DNA from: Tribonema minus
Lineage: Eukaryota > Sar > Xanthophyceae > Tribonematales > Tribonemataceae
DNA length: 64,000 bases
Direction: 5' to 3'
Assembly (NCBI GenBank): GCA_017506865.1
Contig: JAFCMP010000246.1
Span: 682,001-746,000, forward strand
Shown here: positions 59,593-64,000 of the stretch, piece by piece
Numbering within the stretch: the first letter of the stretch is position 1
Layout: every line of letters begins with the position of its first letter
Position numbers and translations under genes: made by a program
The notes under the pieces: generated by a model
The model's input: the letters and a program-made list of their open reading frames with translations, nothing else
Database searches by the model: none
Told to the model about the DNA's origin: nothing

Positions 59593-60068
59593 CACTGATG
59601 AAGTCGGCCTTGCTGCCAGTTAGTGGACATTTGTGATGACACCCCCATGCGCTATCTGTGTGAGCTGTGATGTTAATGCAATCAATATGCAATGTTGATC
59701 ATGGCGTGGATTCAATGGCGACAATGACAAGAGATCTGCAGGCTTGAAAATACATTGGCTGGCGCGTTGTGATGAAACGCCAACTGACAGTGCCATTGGA
59801 AGCATTTGATGAGTCAATGATGACAAGTCAATGCATGTTCTCTGAATTGTATCAATGTCAAAGAAGCTTCAACTTCATCTCTTGCCTCAACTTCAACAAA
59901 GAGTTGAAGTTGAGACATGGTAAAAGAGGATTGAGGCAGCAGAGAGGACACATGCGTTGCAGAGCAAACCGCTGTCAAATGGTCACGATCATAGATCTGG
60001 AGCACCACGCGAAGCAGCAGCACATCTAGTGGCTGCGGTAGCAGGCTTTCGGTGTATGTGCGTGTCGG
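59593..60068. other. intergenic region between EIF2B5 and ENDOV
   Basis: No gene seen. CTTCAACTTCATCTC, CTCAACTTCAAC and GAGTTGAAGTTGAGAC at 59866-59918 can pair with one another as inverted copies, giving a possible hairpin upstream of the ENDOV start. Confidence 0.5.
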
Positions 60069-61253
60069 ATGCAGGGTCCAGAAAAGCCCTTGCTGCAGAG
60101 CTGGACGGCCCAGCAGGACGACATACGGTTCAGAGTTCTCCAGCAAGATGACATGACATGGCTGGTGGCCCCAAAGGTGGCCTGCGCTGCCCGTAGTGCT
60201 GACAACGGCAGCACAGACGTTGCAAAAACTGCCCCATCCGACCTCCCGCAGCAGCGGCAGCGCTTGGGGTGCACCGCCGCTGCCCCCGTGCGCCCCCTGC
60301 GTTACGTGGGTGGCGTGGACATCAGCTTCACGAAGAACTCTAGCGACAACGCCTGCGCGTCGTTGGTTGTTCTGTCGTTTCCGGAGCTGATCGTGGTGCA
60401 TCAGCTGCACGCCCGTGTCACCATGACACTGCCCTACATCTCTGGTTTCCTGGCATTCAGAGAGGTGGAGCACATTGCGGCGCTGGTGGAGAGGCTGAGG
60501 GCAGAACGGCCGGACTTGCTGCCAGATGTCGTCTTCGTCGATGGCAACGGTAAGGAGCTACGGTTTGCTGAAATGAATTAACTCTCGTCTGCATTTTCAT
60601 GTGTATCTGAGCTCATTCTGATGCAAGTTTTCAGGAATCCCGTTTGCTGTTCAGATCTGGAGGCATGGCAACTGCATGCATACAGCTGCATTTGCTACTG
60701 CGTTCTGGCATCACCAGAATCAGCTATGCAGGCGCCATCCATACATTCTAATGATAGCATCTGTCACGCCAATTACTGGCGCCAATGCACTCACGCACGC
60801 ACATGCCGTGTCTGTGCAGGCGTGCTGCACCCGCGCGGCGCAGGCCTCGCGAGCCACCTCGGCGTCCTCTGCAACCTGCGCACCATTGGCATTGGCAAGA
60901 CCTTTCTCCACATCGACGGCCTCACGCGCGACGGCGTGAGGGCTGCATGCGGAGCGCTGCCACCGGAAGCTCGAGGCGAATATGAGCTGCGTGGAGATTC
61001 GGGAACGGTATGGGGCCGCGCGCTGTGCTTCAATGACAGCGTCACCGCGCCGATCTTTGTGTCAGTGGGGCACCGTGTGGCGCTGCAGACTGCGGTCGCG
61101 CTGACGCGCGCGTGCTGCCTGTACCGCATGCCAGAGCCTGTCAGGCAGGCCGACATACTGAGCAGGGCCTTGGTGCGGGAGTGGCAGGGCGAGGATGCTG
61201 CGGGCATGGGAGCAGCCGCTGAGGGTGGTCTGATTCGTGGCGACTGTGGTTGA
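60069..61253 (+). CDS. ENDOV: endonuclease V
   Basis: Endonuclease V cleaves the second phosphodiester 3' to inosine; in eukaryotes the likely substrate is inosine-containing RNA, with deaminated DNA in prokaryotes. Exons 60069-60549 (ends phase 1) and 60820-61253 give 304 residues. Family blocks are complete: YVGGVDISFTK with the first catalytic Asp, ACASLVVLSFPEL, LPYISGFLAFRE with the metal-binding Glu, DVVFVDGNG with the second Asp split across the intron, HPRGAGLASHLGVL, GIGKTFLHIDG, LRGDSGTVWGRAL, VSVGHRVALQTAVALTR and MPEPVRQADILSR. The N-terminal about 70 residues are variable in the family. The chosen ATG gives WTAQQDDIRFRV near the usual first helix. The last about 25 residues are Gly/Ala-rich. 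It looks intact and active. Confidence 0.95.
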
Positions 61254-63220
61254 GCGGTGATGACAAGCAGCGCAGGGGCTCCTGAGCGGAGGCTTGGTGG
61301 TGAGCTAAGCCAGTGGAGTAGCGGATGTCAGGATCAGGGGGAATAGTCTTATTCGTGGCACCTGCTCAGCGCGGAAAGGAGAGCAGGCAAGCGCGGTGAC
61401 CACTGCCAAAAAGTGGCACGGTGAGCGCAAGCCTGGCACTTCAGCAACTGATGTGTAGTGTGTGCGGGGACCAGCTTGGTGGGCGGAGCATGTGGAGTGC
61501 CAGGATCCAAAGCGGTGCAGCAGTAAAGGGAACAAGAAAGCGGCTGGGACAAGGATTGGGGGCGTGCAGGGGCCGATGGTGGCAGTCGAAGGACGCTGAG
61601 TCGTGAGGCATAGCACGCCTCTGGAGCGACCACAGTCAGGTGCGCAGATCCAAACATGTCATTCCGCACTCGTGCGCACTGCCCACTACTCTGAGCAAGG
61701 GTCATTTTAATAAGCGCTGAGGTCGTGCTCGCCGTGAATATCGGTTGGCGCAAAATTTCTACATGATCAGCTCCCAAGTATGCTTCCAGGAATTGCGCTA
61801 GTCTAGCGCTTTGTTGCCATTCTTCAGGTGTGCTCAGTTCTGGCATTGTGACACCACATTTTGTGAATTGTTCAGCTGCTTCTCAGGGCCTGAATTGAAC
61901 ACATCGGACAGTTGTCAATGTGGATGTTGTCATGGCTTACTGCAGCACAATTGTACATGACATGAGCAGCTTACATAATGTGGCTTGATGTCGTGTATGA
62001 AATTCATTTGCAGCTAGCTGCCCGGGGTCGCTATAAATTGACGCCAGACTTGAGCATGCGGTCTCTATCGTCGGCAGACGACTCAGAGGAGATCAAGTGT
62101 GTCCAGATGTCCCCATGTGGATATTTGCCAACATCTCTGCTACCACGAATGTGCACGAATGTGCGCTACACCCGGGGGCTGACCCGATGCCTCTGTAGAC
62201 TTATGTTGTTTGCTGCTGTCAAGCAGCGCTCGTATTTGCGCAATGCGTCAGATGACGCCCACATGACCCTGCGGTGTGTCACAGGTGTCACCGGTGCAAC
62301 GAAGAGAATTCTGACGACGCTGAAGCTGAGTTGCTGGTGGCGCGCTGTGAGGTGCCTGTGAGCGGGCATCTGTCTCACGCTGTTGGTGTCAGTGCCACGT
62401 CGCACGGGCGCAAACTTTGCGCCGCAAAGTGAGCGGCGGCTGGAGGGGGCGGAGAGGCGGCGAGGCAAATCCTGAACTTTAGGCCACGTTGATGAGGTGA
62501 GGGCCTCTTACAAAAAAAGTAGAGACAGCTAAACGGGCGATGAACTCGGGCTGGTTGCGGCCACAGTGAGTGTGAAGTGGTAGTGCTGCACGCTGCATAG
62601 CAGGAGTAAGTCAACAGTGAGCAGGTGCTCCAGGTGGTTGAGAGTTTTCTTAGGTGTATCACCTCTCTCTGCTGAGCAACGATGCAACTGTCTGCTGACT
62701 GGCACCGGAGCACCTTTTTATAAAGTCAAACAGACGCAGCAGCAGCCAAGAAAGGAACTACGCCTGCCTGGGTACCGAGTAACGTTCACCAACAGCAGCC
62801 ATCGGTTGCCGCAGCAGTGCCTCGCTCAGGTAAGCTTAGTTCGCCTCATTTTGCAATTCTGGCGCTACCGTCTTTCAGAACTGCAAAAACATGTGTTGAG
62901 AGCATGTTTCCGGCCATCGACTCCGCGAGCCCAATCCAGGCACTGGCGGGTGGTGCTGTCTTCCATCGATCTCTGCGTTGCTGAGGCTCATGATGCTTCT
63001 GTAGCCGGTGTCGTTGTCACGGTCCTGTGTCGGAATAACCCCCAATTCAATGGAGGAACCATGGGATCCTGCTGTGGCTCCACATGGAAAGGCAACTCAG
63101 AGCACGTGTAGCGTTGATTGCTGTTTCATCCATGTCGTTCTGGCATGCTGCGGAGCGCGTCCGATACCCGGTGCCTCGTGAGAACTGATCCGTATCCGTT
63201 TTTCCTCCATTCGTTGGGCA
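61254..63220. other. intergenic region without confident gene
   Basis: The best open frame is 61846-61349 on the minus strand, starting MPELSTPEEWQQSARLAQFL and continuing protein-like to about LAQSSGQCARVRNDM, then becoming atypical. It could be a first exon of an unmodelled gene. I do not recognise it. The rest shows no domain. Confidence 0.4.
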
Positions 63221-63977
63221 ATGCTCCCAGGCCTTCCTCGTCAAGACCCCGCTTCTGAGCCAGTCCTGGTTCACTTGTTGGCTTCAACTCCCAGCAGTTC
63301 CGACGACATCTCCACAGCAAGTCTCCAGAGGATCATGACGCCGCAGGCAGCATACGCACAGCTGCTCGACGCCCCGCGCCACCCGCCCCCCCCCTTTGAC
63401 ATGCCGGCTACCACCACCACTTTCCGCTCTCCCGCCGCTCCCGTGTGCGGAGGCGCTTCTGACTCGGCAGATGGCTACGGCGGCACCACCGCTGCCAGCA
63501 TGAGCTCCTGCGAGTCCGAGGACAGCAGCAGCGGATCCGATGGCGAGCATGCGGTGTACGAGCACGGTGATTGCACCACCAGCCTGGACAGCCACTACTT
63601 CTACAGGACGGAACGCCGCAGCGAGTGGGACTTCCTGCTTGCCGCCATCAATCTGGCATTCCACGCCCAGGACCTCGAGTGCATCGGCTCCAGCAACCCC
63701 CTCCGCAAGCGCCGCTCCATCGACGACGCCGCCAGCTTCAGCGGCAGCCTGCGCAAGCGCAGCAAGGCAGCCAGCAGCGGCGGCAGCGGCGGCGCACTGC
63801 AGAAGGCGCGGAGCAGCAGCAGCGCGCACAGCGCTGCGGAGAGGAAGCAGCGGCAGCAGCCGGCGGTGGCGGCGGCGCGGGGCGCGGAGGACGCTAAGAG
63901 CAGGCGCGGACCGCGCGGGCAGAGCCGCTTCAAAGGCGTGTGCATCACGCGTGCGGGAAAGTGGCGCGCCGTCATAT
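63221..63977 (+). CDS. AP2-domain protein, first exon, 3'-partial
   Basis: The frame opens at ATG 63221 after an in-frame TGA at 63179 and stays open to a GTGAGT donor at 63978. A second possible start is 63335 (MTPQAAYAQLLDAPRH). It has a Ser/Gly/Thr-rich N-terminus, an acidic Ser patch (SSCESEDSSSGSDGEHAV), YFYRTERRSEWDFLLAAINL, an RKRRS basic patch, then RRGPRGQSRFKGVCITRAGK and WRAVI. This last part matches the first strands of an AP2/ERF DNA-binding domain (SRFKGV, then GKWRA.I), which would continue in the next exon beyond the window. A sequence-specific transcription factor, or a homing-endonuclease-derived domain, are the family options. The former is more likely given the exon-intron structure. 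Confidence 0.72.
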
Positions 63978-64000
63978 GTGAGTGGCTGGCGGCGGTGGCG

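Noticed and set aside
1..64000. tRNA, rRNA and snRNA genes
   Set aside because: Looked for by eye for obvious A/B boxes, rRNA blocks and CCA ends; none was convincing. A covariance-model scan would be needed to exclude them.

Overview
This is a nuclear segment from an intron-rich, GC-rich eukaryotic microbe. The coding exons are full of alanine, glycine and glutamine runs. Introns are mostly GT-AG with a few GC-AG, and their acceptors carry unusually C-rich pyrimidine tracts. TTAGGG-like interstitial repeats sit in the introns. A WAVE-complex subunit, a kinesin-4, an AP2-type domain and TTAGGG-type repeats together would suit a stramenopile alga (ochrophyte) or another protist alga. That placement is inference and no sequence here proves it. 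There is no bacterial, viral, organellar or intact transposon gene that I can recognise.

Layout. (1) 1-15620 (+): the 3' two thirds of a CYFIP/Sra-1/PIR121 gene whose reading frame runs, by 13 phase-consistent exons, into a CUE-like domain and a glutamine-rich tail. (2) 16947-26875 (+): an 11-exon kinesin-4 whose C-terminal exon encodes an acidic stretch and a SAP-type DNA-binding motif. (3) 28313-33442 (-): a large low-complexity and coiled-coil protein. (4) 36259-39190 (+): an XPA/Rad14-like zinc-finger protein interrupted by a phase-neutral 345-codon cassette exon. (5) 41312-48018 (-): a four-exon gene with a very Cys-rich N-terminus, coiled coil and one KH domain. (6) 48448-49458 (+): a lysine-rich, probably nuclear or nucleolar protein, divergent from (5). 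(7) 50614-53261 (-): a small ankyrin-repeat protein. (8) 53355-59592 (+): eIF2B epsilon, divergent from (7) with only 93 bp between start codons. (9) 60069-61253 (+): endonuclease V. (10) 63221-63977 (+): the first exon of an AP2-domain protein, running off the window.

The exon models come from reading frames, homology to family sequences known to me, and splice-site phase. For every multi-exon gene the summed exon length is an exact multiple of three, which supports the joins, but no transcript was available.

The genes do not form one pathway. They are housekeeping and regulatory genes: actin nucleation control, chromosome or cilium motor, nucleotide excision repair, deaminated-base or inosine processing, translation initiation, RNA binding and transcription. 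The striking thing is architectural. Inside the introns of at least four genes there are decayed tandem copies of neighbouring exon ends, often still carrying the splice junction. They are spaced mostly about 120-210 bp apart, and short TTGAAGTTGAAGT-like and TTAGGG-like motifs lie in many of the same introns.
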